From Verrucomicrobiota bacterium (lineage in GTDB: Bacteria > Chlamydiota > Chlamydiia > Chlamydiales > JAEYWL01): a DNA stretch of 64,000 bases. The notes under the pieces were generated by a model. That model worked only from the letters and a program-made list of their open reading frames with translations. It did no database searches and had not been told where the DNA came from. The stretch lies in assembly GCA_023428915.1 (NCBI GenBank), contig JAEYWL010000010.1, forward strand, positions 3,758 through 67,757. The letters run 5' to 3'. Shown piece by piece: positions 19,351-28,439 of this stretch. The position numbers and the translations under genes were made by a program. Position 1 is the first letter of the stretch; every line of letters begins with the position of its first letter.

Positions 19351-19860
19351 TTACCTTTGGGATACATCGACAGGGGGATAATAATACAAATTTTGAGATG
19401 TGCGGATAGCTTCCGGCCCTTGTGCTCCAGATAAGTTAAATACTCGTACAATCTCTTCATTGCAGCGAAAAATCACTTTCACATCTGAGTTCTTCCAGTT
19501 CGTAAATGTTTTTCTAACATTTTCTTCAGATAAAGCTAAATTTTCAAAGGTTTCGATCTCTCCATTTGGTAGTTTATTCGCAAAAAAAAGATTAAAATTT
19601 AGCTCTTTTGGAGGTGTAAAGTTTTTAGCAATATCCTTTAAAATTCTTCCTAGTTCGCACTTTTTGCCTTTAATGCTTATAATATCAAATTTTCTACCAT
19701 TACATAATGCTATGGCTCCTGGTTGAACACATTGCTCATCTGAATCCATATCCTGAGTGTCGAATTTTATAACTTGTTTAGAGTTTGATTCATAAGTCCA
19801 TTTTACACCAGAAAATTGTTTATAACTTGCAGGGTCCCATTTTCCATTTGCAGCTTCCAT
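19351..19860 (-). CDS. Hypothetical protein, lineage-specific
   Basis: A 169-residue protein that I do not recognise. It is soluble-looking, with no signal peptide or membrane segment, and mixed alpha/beta composition. A C-terminal proline/tyrosine-rich end (YYYPPVDVSQR) stands out. The start MEAANGKWD is preceded by AGGAGC, nine bases upstream. It follows three other unknown genes on the same strand, but a terminator-like hairpin separates it from them, so it is likely its own transcript. Context suggests a host-interaction gene cluster; there is no direct evidence of function. Confidence 0.55.
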   Translation of the reverse strand: MEAANGKWDPASYKQFSGVKWTYESNSKQVIKFDTQDMDSDEQCVQPGAIALCNGRKFDIISIKGKKCELGRILKDIAKNFTPPKELNFNLFFANKLPNGEIETFENLALSEENVRKTFTNWKNSDVKVIFRCNEEIVRVFNLSGAQGPEAIRTSQNLYYYPPVDVSQR

Positions 19861-19901
19861 TTTTTGCTCCTAAATAAAGTTATTAAATTGAATAAAAAAA
19901 T

Positions 19902-19941
19902 CATAAGCCTCTGTAATTAGCAGTAATTAGAGAGGCTTATG
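19902..19941 (-). terminator. Terminator hairpin of the 19970-20842 gene
   Basis: CATAAGCCTCT (19902-19912) pairs perfectly with AGAGGCTTATG (19931-19941). On the minus strand it is followed by a T-rich run (complement of AATAAAAAAA, 19891-19900), the form of an intrinsic terminator. Confidence 0.75.
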
Positions 19942-19969
19942 AAATAGGTCTAAGACTTAGTTGATTAGA

Positions 19970-20842
19970 TTAGTTTTGGACAATGAATCTAAATGTTTGG
20001 TTAGCTTGCTCTCTAACTTGGTCAATAGATCTCTTAGCTTCATCCACTTTTGCGCCGAACCGCTGCGATTCAGTGTTTAATTCTTGTAATTGTACTTCGC
20101 TAAGTCGCTGCATGCTGCTTGCTTGAGTCTGTACAGCTGACTGGTTGACAGACACCACTTCTTTACCGGTTTCAGTTACTTTAGAAGTGCTTCCAATACC
20201 TTGCAGCAAGTTCTCAAGAGTTTTATCATTAATATTTAAGCCGGTTAAAGCATTTATACCTTTTGTTCCTGCGAATGCCGTTCCTGCGCCAGTCAGGTTA
20301 GCTAGCCCGGTTAGGGCTCTTGCTACCATCACTGTTTTATCTTTTAGGGATTTAACACTTTCCTTAACGTTTTCGTCAAAACCGCGCTTGGTTTCAGAAG
20401 TTAGCGTTTTAGTCACTTCTTGCGAGCCGTAATTGACACTGCCATTGATTTCTTCAATTTGATACAACTGCTCTACTGAGGAGGAATGGTTAAAAATACC
20501 AGAAGATAGTTTTTTATCGAGTCTTTTATCAAAGACTTCTAAGCTTTCATTTCGTTTAACATAAAATGGGTTATTAGCTTCAATCTTTGAAGTTTTTGCC
20601 CGGCTTTCAATGTCGTACGGCTGCTCCGACTTTTGAATGGTATCCAGAGAAAACGCAGTGCTAGCAAAACCGTGTTTTACTTTGGCTGTAAAATCTGAAA
20701 GCGTTTCACCGGCTTTACATACAGCATCTTTAATGCGATGCAAGCCAAAGTCAAAGGCTGTAACTGCTGCAAAAGGCACCATTCTTTTGGTGTCTTCTTC
20801 AATAGCGCCTATCGTTTGTTTTCTTTGTACTTCATAATTCAT
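19970..20842 (-). CDS. Hypothetical protein, paralog of the upstream gene
   Basis: A 290-residue protein without recognised domains. Its first 75 residues resemble those of the adjacent 368-residue protein: EDTKR/QDTRK, then CKAGE, then KHGFAS/KHGYAS, then FSxDxI in the same order and spacing. The middle (about 175-205) has a weakly hydrophobic Ala/Gly-rich stretch (MVARALTGLANLTGAGTAFAG) that could insert in a membrane. The C-terminus is helical and Gln-rich, probably coiled coil. There is no Sec signal. Such composition is common in type III secreted effectors, but that is inference. It ends at a clear terminator. Confidence 0.6.
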   Translation of the reverse strand: MNYEVQRKQTIGAIEEDTKRMVPFAAVTAFDFGLHRIKDAVCKAGETLSDFTAKVKHGFASTAFSLDTIQKSEQPYDIESRAKTSKIEANNPFYVKRNESLEVFDKRLDKKLSSGIFNHSSSVEQLYQIEEINGSVNYGSQEVTKTLTSETKRGFDENVKESVKSLKDKTVMVARALTGLANLTGAGTAFAGTKGINALTGLNINDKTLENLLQGIGSTSKVTETGKEVVSVNQSAVQTQASSMQRLSEVQLQELNTESQRFGAKVDEAKRSIDQVREQANQTFRFIVQN

Positions 20843-20854
20843 GGTACGACCTCA

Positions 20855-21961
20855 TCATCTTTTTATTATAAACATAGCTGTTTTATAGTCTTCTCTCGCC
20901 CAAGTAAATTGGGTGCGGTTAAATTCAAATTCCTGAGAGATGTTTTTTTGATTTTTTTTGAGCGATTTTCCTAGTCTATCATCGGCTTTTTTAAAGGCGG
21001 CATCGGTTTCTTTAAGGTTAGCTTGGATGACATTATTTTGGTACTCCACAACGCCGCCTATCAGATCGCCAGATCCTTTACCTGCTGAGGTAATCCCTCG
21101 AAGCCAATTCAAGGCTCCTTGAGTCCCGTGTGATTTTGCAAAGGAACCGAGCGAACTCCCTAAAGATATGGCAGCCAATGCAAATTGAATTCTTCCCAAC
21201 CACTTATCCACAGCCTCTTGATCATTTCCCCCTAAAAACTCTGCCAGCATCATTTTAAATTTATTGTCAAAATGAGAGTCAAGGGAGTTAGCCATTGTGA
21301 CCCCTAATGACAAAATACTTAAGGGGTTTAAGCCAGCGCCCACCACAGTGAGAGCTGCTTGTGCAAATGAAAAGACTTCTTTGAAGGTATTCCAGTTTTT
21401 AGTTTGCTTGGCTTTGATTACAGCTTCTCTAATTTTTTCATGCCGTTCAGCGATTATTTTTTTGCGGCCGTCGAATTCCTGTTTGAATTCATGTTTGGCA
21501 GCTGTAGCTTTATCTTTTTGAAGTTCCAGTTCGCTTTTGGTGAACATTTCTTGGAGTTTTTCAAAAGAGAAATTATCTTCTGGATCTTCAGAAGCTTCTT
21601 TCATAAGTGCGACAACTTCGTTCATCGCATCTACAAATTTCTTGGCATCAGTGGAAAGTTCTTCTGCTGCAGCAACTTTAGCTATTGGGGATTTAGCGCG
21701 TTGCTCAAGTTCAAATACAATAGGAGGAGTGGCTGGGCCAATAGAGTCTTGACTAAACTCTTCACTGGCATAACCGTGTTTAGCACTGCCTGTGATGGCT
21801 CCGCTTATTTTTTCACCTGCTTTACACAGCATGTCTTTAACAAGTTGAAAGCCATAACTGAAGCTGGATGTGGCTTCGACAAGGGGAGTGCAGGCAGGTT
21901 GGAGTTTTCTGGTGTCCTGCTGAATCCTGTCAAAAGTTTGTATCTCTCTTAATTCACTCAT
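20855..21961 (-). CDS. Hypothetical protein, paralog of the downstream gene
   Basis: A 368-residue protein sharing an N-terminal module with its neighbour 12 bases downstream (QQDTRK at 14-19, LCKAGEKIS at about 44-52, KHGYASEEFSQDSI at about 60-73). A charged helical region (about 100-190, probable coiled coil) precedes hydrophobic segments at about 195-225 (FAQAALTVVGAGLNPLSILSL) and about 255-275. No known family is recognised and no Sec signal is present. The pair probably arose by tandem duplication with divergence after residue 75. Hydrophobic hairpins plus coiled coils suggest a membrane-interacting secreted protein; this is inference. Confidence 0.6.
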   Translation of the reverse strand: MSELREIQTFDRIQQDTRKLQPACTPLVEATSSFSYGFQLVKDMLCKAGEKISGAITGSAKHGYASEEFSQDSIGPATPPIVFELEQRAKSPIAKVAAAEELSTDAKKFVDAMNEVVALMKEASEDPEDNFSFEKLQEMFTKSELELQKDKATAAKHEFKQEFDGRKKIIAERHEKIREAVIKAKQTKNWNTFKEVFSFAQAALTVVGAGLNPLSILSLGVTMANSLDSHFDNKFKMMLAEFLGGNDQEAVDKWLGRIQFALAAISLGSSLGSFAKSHGTQGALNWLRGITSAGKGSGDLIGGVVEYQNNVIQANLKETDAAFKKADDRLGKSLKKNQKNISQEFEFNRTQFTWAREDYKTAMFIIKR

Positions 21962-22027
21962 CGAGTGCTCCTAACATTCAAAAATCGCATTATGTCAGTA
22001 AGGCTAATTAACCGCCAAGATTTATAA

Positions 22028-22756
22028 TCACCTTCCGGCCATCGCCCTTGCTTTCGAAATTTTATCTTCATGCAAGGTTTTCATAATTGTTCTCGACATC
22101 AATAGGGTTTCATTGCGTTCGTTGTTTAAGCGATTTACAGTTTGTACTTGCATTTGGTGCAGCATCGAAAGGTCGTCGCTTGTAGTCCTTAAAATATCGA
22201 GCCAGCGATCCCTCTCTTCTTTATTATGGCCGCCGGTTTTAAGATTGCCTTTACTGTCTTTAATTCCTTCCATTGCGCGGGCGACGTCTTCAACTTCGGC
22301 AATATCTTGCTCTAGCGCCTCTAAACTGGTAGCCCAATCGCCATTGCCTGCAACTAAATCGCGCAGCTGGTTTAAAGAAGGCCTTGCCTCACCGGAAAAT
22401 TTGTCTTTAAAAGCGGTCATGAGCTCTTGCGGAAGTTTTTTATGCAGCTGGTCTAACTCTTTATGCAATTGGTCATTAGCTTCTTTTATGGTCTCTTGCA
22501 CTGTTTTTGAATCAAAGTTGCCTTTGGCATCAGATGCTGCGTTGATGGCACGAACGAGATTGTGCAAGAGGCGGATGCGGAATTGGCGGTTGCGCAGCTG
22601 GGTAAATTCATCACGTGAACGATCTTCCAGCATGGAGAGTCTTTGTCCACAGAGCAGCTTGGTTAAGCCATCAAGCGAGAGGCTTTCTTTGCTTAAATCG
22701 GTGATAGGTTCAACGACGAGTTCCTCTATGCCTTCTGCTTTTGTTAGATCGGCCAT
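22028..22756 (-). CDS. Hypothetical coiled-coil protein
   Basis: A 242-residue highly charged helical protein, not recognised. The frame is open to 22792, but ATG 22756 (MADLTKAEG) has a strong AGGAGGG site six bases upstream and is the better start. Heptad-like stretches such as EANDQLHKELDQLHKKL (about 100-120) and QMQVQTVNRLNNERNETLL (about 205-225) indicate coiled coils. There is no signal peptide or membrane segment. It is first in a minus-strand series with the two paralogs (66 bases apart). It could be a secreted protein or its chaperone-like partner; no evidence decides. Confidence 0.6.
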   Translation of the reverse strand: MADLTKAEGIEELVVEPITDLSKESLSLDGLTKLLCGQRLSMLEDRSRDEFTQLRNRQFRIRLLHNLVRAINAASDAKGNFDSKTVQETIKEANDQLHKELDQLHKKLPQELMTAFKDKFSGEARPSLNQLRDLVAGNGDWATSLEALEQDIAEVEDVARAMEGIKDSKGNLKTGGHNKEERDRWLDILRTTSDDLSMLHQMQVQTVNRLNNERNETLLMSRTIMKTLHEDKISKARAMAGR

Positions 22757-22960
22757 AGTCCCTCCTGTGCAAAAACCAGTCCTATTTGGCATGGACTGAT
22801 GTGTTGATTAAACATTACCAAAGGGTAATAATACATAAAAGTTAGAATGATTAAAACAAAACTCTATTAAGATCGGATAAAGATTGAGGGGACTAGCAAA
22901 AATATAGCTGTTAATTAGCTCTTTCGAGTATTCTGATCGGCATAAATAACCGGAATTTCC

Positions 22961-23956
22961 ATGTCAAACCGCTTTATTGAATCCTCATTAGCAAAAGAAG
23001 ACACCCTTTTTGAAGTTCCCCTGCGGCCTCAGGCGTTAGAAGATTTCTCTGGTCAGGAAGCAATTAAAGAGCGTTTAGAGGTTTACATTGGCGCCGCCAA
23101 GCAGCGCGGAGAATCATTAGGGCATTGTTTGTTTAGCGGCCCGCCAGGGTTAGGCAAAACTACTTTAGCTAATATTCTCGCCAAAGCCATGGGTACCAAC
23201 TTGGTAGTGACTTCCGGGCCGGTAATAGAGAAGGCGGGTGATTTAGCTGGCTTGCTGACCAATCTGCAAGAGGGCGATATTCTATTTATCGATGAAATTC
23301 ACCGCTTAAACCGCGCTGTAGAAGAGTATCTTTATCCTGCCATGGAAGACTTTGCTTTGGATCTGGTTATCGATAGCGGGCCGAATGCGCGCACGGTTCA
23401 GATCAAGCTGAAAAAGTTTACTCTTGTAGGCGCTACGACAAGGGTTGGTTTGCTTTCGAGTCCCTTGCGTTCACGCTTTCCCTTAACTTGCCGGCTTGAT
23501 TACTATACCCCTGAAGTATTGCAGAATATTATTTTGCGCAGCAGCCGGATTTTAAACACGTCGCTAGTCCCTGAAGCTGCGCTTGCAATTGCCAGACGCT
23601 CCCGCGGCACGCCCAGGATTGCCAACAACCTGCTCCGCTGGGCCCGGGACTACGCACAGCTCAAAGCGGGGAACATGATCTCTCATGAGGTGGCATGCCG
23701 CGCATTAGATATGCTCGCCATTGATGAGAATGGCTTGGATGAAATGGATGTTAAAATTCTTTCAGTGCTGATTGAACACCATAATGGCGGGCCTGTAGGG
23801 GTTAACTCTTTGGCGGCGGCATTGGGCGAAGAGAGCAGCACCATAGAAGAGGTGTACGAGCCTTTTTTAATTATGCAGGGCTTGATTAAGCGAACCCCAA
23901 GAGGCAGGGAGGCCACGCCGCTTGCCTATAAATATTTTCAAACGAATAGGTATTAA
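22961..23956 (+). CDS. ruvB: Holliday junction branch-migration helicase RuvB
   Basis: AAA+ motor that works with RuvA and RuvC in recombination. Seen are [12 protein letters not shown] (N-terminal box), the P-loop [10 protein letters not shown] (about 61), the Walker [12 protein letters not shown] (about 109), sensor 1 [17 protein letters not shown] (about 160-176), and the C-terminal winged helix ending [16 protein letters not shown]. Length (331) is typical. It is followed directly by a SpoIID-like gene. The same order, ruvB then spoIID-like then glgX then a CesT chaperone, is known from Chlamydia, here with queA inserted and glgX inverted. Confidence 0.97.
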   Translation: MSNRFIESSLAKEDTLFEVPLRPQALEDFSGQEAIKERLEVYIGAAKQRGESLGHCLFSGPPGLGKTTLANILAKAMGTNLVVTSGPVIEKAGDLAGLLTNLQEGDILFIDEIHRLNRAVEEYLYPAMEDFALDLVIDSGPNARTVQIKLKKFTLVGATTRVGLLSSPLRSRFPLTCRLDYYTPEVLQNIILRSSRILNTSLVPEAALAIARRSRGTPRIANNLLRWARDYAQLKAGNMISHEVACRALDMLAIDENGLDEMDVKILSVLIEHHNGGPVGVNSLAAALGEESSTIEEVYEPFLIMQGLIKRTPRGREATPLAYKYFQTNRY

Positions 23957-23989
23957 TTGGATTTATCTAACATTAAGGAGAAAGAGAAG

Positions 23990-24889
23990 ATGATGACTAG
24001 GCTTCTTTTTATCATATTAGCCCTTAGCCCTTTTACAGCGGCTACTGTTGAAGGCGGATTATGGGACAAATTTAAAAGCGTAATTTTTGGAGAAGAGATT
24101 CCAACCCCGTTAACTATTCGCGTACTAATCCAGCACGATGTCAAAAATGCTATGGTGGAAGTGAAAGGGCCGTATAATATTTATGACCCGCGGGATAACA
24201 GCCGTTTAGGCACCTATTTTTCTAACAAAACTTACCCTGTGCAAGCCCTTAGCACTGGCATAAAGTGGGGGGAAGCTTTTCCAGGTGTATATCAATTGCA
24301 TATCGTACCCGATGAACCATTTACAACAATTGTGGTAAACGGGGTAGAGTACACAGGTTCTTTGTTTATCTATGACATTGGCGGGGCAATCAGCATTATC
24401 AACGAAACGGATATCGAAGACTACCTGCAGTCCACGATGGCAGGTAAATTCTCTCCTGAATTGCATGAAGAGACTTTGGCTGCAACTGCTATCGCTGCAA
24501 GGACTCAAGCCTATTACCTTTCCAAGGTGCAAGCGAATTCTTATTGGGATGCAAATGGCTCTGAAACTGGTTTTCAAGGGTATATTCCTCCGGCTAAAGA
24601 TGCTGTCGGCCGCGCCATTGCTTCAACTAAATACATGGTTCTAAGCAATACCGGTGCGTACGAAAAACTTATCACTCCATTCCCTGTGAAAATTATGGCT
24701 GAGGGTGCAGGCGCGCGCGGAGGCAATAAATTCAGCATTCAGGAAGCCGAAAAACTAGCTGAAAGAGGCTCTACAGCAGCTAAAATTTTAGCAAAGTCTT
24801 TCCCTGATGCCAAAATTGAGCTGGCTTATAGTCCAGAGGGGCCGCAAAAGTTAATTCCGGAAATCACTCCTCCTAAAAATACAAAATAA
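23990..24889 (+). CDS. SpoIID-domain peptidoglycan-acting protein
   Basis: Homolog of sporulation protein SpoIID, a lytic transglycosylase acting on denuded glycan strands; chlamydial versions are linked to remodelling of the septal peptidoglycan ring. ATG 23990 has AAGGAG nine bases upstream and gives a signal peptide (MMTRLLFIILALSPFTAA); the frame itself extends to a TTG at 23957, less likely. The SpoIID signature is at about 145-190: INETDIEDYLQSTMAGKFSP then ETLAATAIAARTQAYY, with Glu in the position expected for catalysis. The protein (299 residues) is exported. An intrinsic terminator follows at 24894. Confidence 0.85.
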   Translation: MMTRLLFIILALSPFTAATVEGGLWDKFKSVIFGEEIPTPLTIRVLIQHDVKNAMVEVKGPYNIYDPRDNSRLGTYFSNKTYPVQALSTGIKWGEAFPGVYQLHIVPDEPFTTIVVNGVEYTGSLFIYDIGGAISIINETDIEDYLQSTMAGKFSPELHEETLAATAIAARTQAYYLSKVQANSYWDANGSETGFQGYIPPAKDAVGRAIASTKYMVLSNTGAYEKLITPFPVKIMAEGAGARGGNKFSIQEAEKLAERGSTAAKILAKSFPDAKIELAYSPEGPQKLIPEITPPKNTK

Positions 24890-24893
24890 GCTT

Positions 24894-24923
24894 AGGCGCA
24901 GATTGCTGCGCCTCTTTTTTTTT
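24894..24923 (+). terminator. Intrinsic terminator after the SpoIID-like gene
   Basis: AGGCGCAG (24894-24901) pairs with CTGCGCCT (24906-24913), followed by C and a T9 tract (24915-24923). The T-tract runs right up to the queA ATG at 24924. Confidence 0.85.
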
Positions 24924-25964
24924 ATGCTTGAGCCATTTAATCCTCATTTGCTTTCAACCTACGACTACAAGTTGCCGGAAGAACTGATTGCTTCGAAACC
25001 TATATATCCAAGGGATAAGTCGCGTTTATTGGTTATAGATCGTGCCAAACAAACCTTGGAAGAGTTGCGTTTTGAAGAGCTGGCTGATTTATTAAAGGCG
25101 GAGGATGAGCTTGTATTTAATGACACAAAAGTAATTCCTGCGCGCATCTACGGAAAAAAAACAACTGGAGCGGCTATTGAACTATTGCTGACGCGTTTTA
25201 GGCAAGATTCTCAATGGGAATGCCTGGCCCGTCCTGGAAAAAAGCTGCCTCCGGGAACTCTGGTTGAAATAGGCCCAGGTTTTGCCGCCCTAATTATAGA
25301 AGATTTAGAAGGGGGCGGAAAATTAGTGCAATTTCAATATGAAGGGGATTTTGAGGCATATTTAAAACAATATGGTGAAATTCCTTTGCCCCATTATATG
25401 AAGCGCAGCGCTGTCCATGAGGATCAGCAAGATTATCAGACTGTGTACGCTAAAAATCCGGGCGCTTCTGCTGCCCCAACTGCAGGATTGCATTTTACTG
25501 TAGAGTTGTTAGAACAGTTGAAGCAAAAACGGGTCAAGCAAACTACTTTAACTTTACATACCGGTGTAGGTACTTTCAAACCTGTAAAAGTAGATGATAT
25601 TAGAGAGCATCAGATGCACACCGAGCAGTTTTTCATTACAGAAGAAGCTGCAAAACAGCTTAACCAAAGGACTGGCCATACGCAAATCTGCGTGGGCACT
25701 ACTACTTGCCGCGCTTTAGAAAGTTCTGCTGATGAGCGGGGAGTGATTCATGCCGGCGAATATGATACGAATATATTTATTTATCCGGGGTATAAGTTTA
25801 AATATGTCAATAAATTGCTGACCAATTTCCATTTTCCAAAATCTACCTTGCTCATGCTGGTATGTGCGTTTGGCGGTTATGAGTTAATTATGGAAGCTTA
25901 TGCCAAAGCTGTTAAGGAACGCTTCCGCTTTTACTCCTACGGCGACGCCATGCTAATTCTCTAA
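24924..25964 (+). CDS. queA: S-adenosylmethionine:tRNA ribosyltransferase-isomerase
   Basis: Converts preQ1 in the wobble position of GUN tRNAs to epoxyqueuosine using SAM. Motifs: YKLPEELIASKPIYPRDKSRLLV near the N-terminus in parts, FNDTKVIPARI (about 68), GEIPLPHYMKR (about 152), NPGASAAPTAGLHFT (about 180), HTGVGTFKPV (about 210) and NFHFPKSTLLMLV (about 305). Length of about 346 is normal. The frame opens at TTG 24903 inside a terminator hairpin, so ATG 24924 is the practical start; it lacks a ribosome site, which is odd. Works with tgt, and with queC/queE seen further on. Confidence 0.93.
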   Translation: MLEPFNPHLLSTYDYKLPEELIASKPIYPRDKSRLLVIDRAKQTLEELRFEELADLLKAEDELVFNDTKVIPARIYGKKTTGAAIELLLTRFRQDSQWECLARPGKKLPPGTLVEIGPGFAALIIEDLEGGGKLVQFQYEGDFEAYLKQYGEIPLPHYMKRSAVHEDQQDYQTVYAKNPGASAAPTAGLHFTVELLEQLKQKRVKQTTLTLHTGVGTFKPVKVDDIREHQMHTEQFFITEEAAKQLNQRTGHTQICVGTTTCRALESSADERGVIHAGEYDTNIFIYPGYKFKYVNKLLTNFHFPKSTLLMLVCAFGGYELIMEAYAKAVKERFRFYSYGDAMLIL

Positions 25965-26114
25965 TATCCAATAAACTCGTGCCCAGCCTGCCCATACCCG
26001 AACTTAAATTAATTAAACACAAAGACACTATGTCTAAGATCGTTTTGTAGCTGCGCATTGTTTATTGGCATGTCAAGTGATCCTTTTATACAGATACTAT
26101 GCTGATAAATTTAT

Positions 26115-28172
26115 CTAAGAGCTTTCTGCTCTTAAGAGGATTGCAGACCAGGCATTTAGCAAATATTGTTCTGAGGTTATTTCGGGAGCCTCATCTTCTT
26201 CATAGAAGTCTTGCGGGCTGGGGGCATTGGTATTAATGAATTGGCGCCATTTGCCAAAACCTGTTGAAGAGGGGAGTGTAAGTTGCCGATCCTTTGGCCC
26301 TGGATTGAATGCAATAAAATACCTTTTATTGTCATAGATGTTCCTCAGTGAAAAGGCTAATAAGCAATCGATATTGTCCCAAACAGGTTGATTTGGTTGT
26401 TCGCCATGCCAGATCACATCTTTACTAGTTAGAAAAGTGCCATGGCGAAAAACTTCACAGCTATTGCGCAATTGAAACAATTTGCGGCAAAAGCGGTGGA
26501 ATCCGGCTTGCTTTTCCAATAAATCCCAGCGAAACCAGTTGAGTTCGTTGTCGTGGCACCAAGTGTTATTATTGCCATTTTTCGTGTGCCCGTATTCATC
26601 TCCCATCAAGAAAAGCGGCACTCCTTGAGAAATCATTAGGGTGAAAACAAAATTCTTTCGTTGTTTATCGCGCAGGGATGTTATCTGCGGATCATCTGTG
26701 GCGCCTTCTACGCCGCAGTTCCAGCTGTAATTTTCATTAGTCCCGTCCATGTTATGCTCGCCGTTGGCAAGGTTATGCTTGCGATCATAACTTACTAAGT
26801 CTGCAAGGGTAAAGCCGTCATGGCAGGTTATGAAATTAATGCTGTTATAAGGAAAGCCGCGGTATCCAAAAAGATCTTGCGATCCTGTGATGCGTCCTGC
26901 AAATTCTCCTTTAACCCAGGCTGCACCTTTGAGATAACTGCGCGCCGTATCCCGGTATTTTCCATTCCACTCGCTCCAACGCCCGAGTTTAGGGGGAAAG
27001 TTGCCGAGTTGGTATAATCCTGCAGCATCCCAAGGCTCCGCTATAAGTTTGGTACTGGCTAAGACCGGATCGCTAGTGATCATATCGATAAGGGGGGGCT
27101 TTTCCAAAGGCCTTCCGTCCACATCGCGAGTTAAGATGGAGGCGAGATCAAATCTAAAGCCGTCTACATGCATTTCATCTACCCAATAGCGCAAACAGGA
27201 GAGGATAAAGGGTCTTACGATGGGGTGATTGCAGTTAACGGTATTGCCGCATCCTGTATAGTTCTGGTAATTGCCGTTTTCATCGATGATATACCAAACC
27301 TGTTCGTCAAGGGCTTTAAAGGAAAGCACAGGGCCGAATTGGTTGCCTTCAGCGGTATGGTTAAAGACAACGTCAAGGATTACCTCAATGCCATGTTTAT
27401 GTAATTCTCTGACCAGAGTTTTAAATTCCCCAATGGCTGCTCCGGGCATTTTGGTGCTGGCATAGCGGCTCATGGGAGCAAAGAAATTAACGGATGAATA
27501 ACCCCAATAATTTGGCAGGCATTCCTTAGTTTGAACCAAGCATTGAAGATATTCAGTTTCATTGAATTCCTGCATGGGCATGAGTTCAACGGCATTTATG
27601 CCTAATTCGACGAGATAGGGAATCTTTTCTATGAAACCGCGGTAACTGCCAGGATGTGCCACTCCACTTGAAGGATGCTGGGTAAACCCTCTAATGTGTG
27701 TTTCGTAAATGATTAAGTCTTTAGTTTTTATGTTAGGGGGAGTATCGTTTTGCCAATCAAATTCAGGCTGCGGATCCACTTGTGCTAAAGGCGTATAAAA
27801 ATGTTCTGCACCTTTATAGAGAGATTTTGGCGAACACCAGCTCCCGCCTGCCACCACACTTGTTGCATAGGGATCGAGAATAATATGCTCCTGATCGCCC
27901 CGTTTTTTATTGGCATACTCTATTTTCCAACCATAAAGCAATCCTTTAGGGAGATCAGATAGGGCGATGTGCCATACATGGCCTGTGCGATTTTTTTGAT
28001 GGTCTAGCGAAATTTGGGCATAATCGGCAGCATTTTCATCTTGCATGTTGTAAGTAAATAAACACAGGGTAACGCTGCGCGCATGGCGGAGGGCTATTGA
28101 AAAATTCGTAAGATTCCCTATGTGAGATACTCCGTAAGGGAAGCTTTTGCCAGTTTGTGATTGTTTTTGCAT
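26115..28172 (-). CDS. glgX: Glycogen debranching enzyme GlgX (isoamylase type)
   Basis: GH13 alpha-1,6-glucosidase that removes branches from glycogen. An N-terminal CBM48-like domain (about 1-150) precedes the catalytic barrel with DVVFNHTAEG (region I), DGFRFDLASIL (region II, nucleophile Asp), AEPWDA (region III, acid Glu) and FITCHDGFT (region IV). A C-terminal beta domain ends the protein. ATG 28172 (MQKQSQTGKSFPYG) is preferred over an upstream TTG at 28232. It lies on the opposite strand to its usual neighbours but remains next to the CesT chaperone gene, divergently. The 25965-26114 gap shows nothing. Confidence 0.93.
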   Translation of the reverse strand: MQKQSQTGKSFPYGVSHIGNLTNFSIALRHARSVTLCLFTYNMQDENAADYAQISLDHQKNRTGHVWHIALSDLPKGLLYGWKIEYANKKRGDQEHIILDPYATSVVAGGSWCSPKSLYKGAEHFYTPLAQVDPQPEFDWQNDTPPNIKTKDLIIYETHIRGFTQHPSSGVAHPGSYRGFIEKIPYLVELGINAVELMPMQEFNETEYLQCLVQTKECLPNYWGYSSVNFFAPMSRYASTKMPGAAIGEFKTLVRELHKHGIEVILDVVFNHTAEGNQFGPVLSFKALDEQVWYIIDENGNYQNYTGCGNTVNCNHPIVRPFILSCLRYWVDEMHVDGFRFDLASILTRDVDGRPLEKPPLIDMITSDPVLASTKLIAEPWDAAGLYQLGNFPPKLGRWSEWNGKYRDTARSYLKGAAWVKGEFAGRITGSQDLFGYRGFPYNSINFITCHDGFTLADLVSYDRKHNLANGEHNMDGTNENYSWNCGVEGATDDPQITSLRDKQRKNFVFTLMISQGVPLFLMGDEYGHTKNGNNNTWCHDNELNWFRWDLLEKQAGFHRFCRKLFQLRNSCEVFRHGTFLTSKDVIWHGEQPNQPVWDNIDCLLAFSLRNIYDNKRYFIAFNPGPKDRQLTLPSSTGFGKWRQFINTNAPSPQDFYEEDEAPEITSEQYLLNAWSAILLRAESS

Positions 28173-28439
28173 TTTATAATTTGTAAGTAATCTTCTTAGA
28201 CTCTGATTATTACCTTCTATTAATGGCAGCAATCAGGGGCTTAGGCAATCAAATCCTGTTTGGAATATAATGTTCTTCTATATATTTGATAAGCAATGTT
28301 TTTAAAATTGCGAATTTGGAACTTTTTGTCTGAAATTGATTTTATTTTTAAGGCAAAATAGGTAGCATAGTAGCAGGTATTTTAGAATTTTAACATCTAC
28401 CGGTCAATTCGGTAATCTGGATAACCCCTGGGAGGATAT

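Noticed and set aside
21404..21952. Long plus-strand frame (182 codons) opposite the 368-residue gene
   Set aside because: It is Phe/Cys-rich, lacks a ribosome site, and lies fully antisense to a better-supported gene.
22113..22799. 228-codon plus-strand frame opposite the coiled-coil gene
   Set aside because: Ser/Arg/Leu-rich shadow of the minus-strand gene, which has a strong ribosome site.
24206..24577. 123-codon minus-strand frame inside the SpoIID-like gene
   Set aside because: Antisense shadow of a gene with recognised motifs and signal peptide.
26115..28232. GlgX start at TTG 28232
   Set aside because: ATG 28172 gives the usual N-terminus; the TTG lacks a ribosome site.
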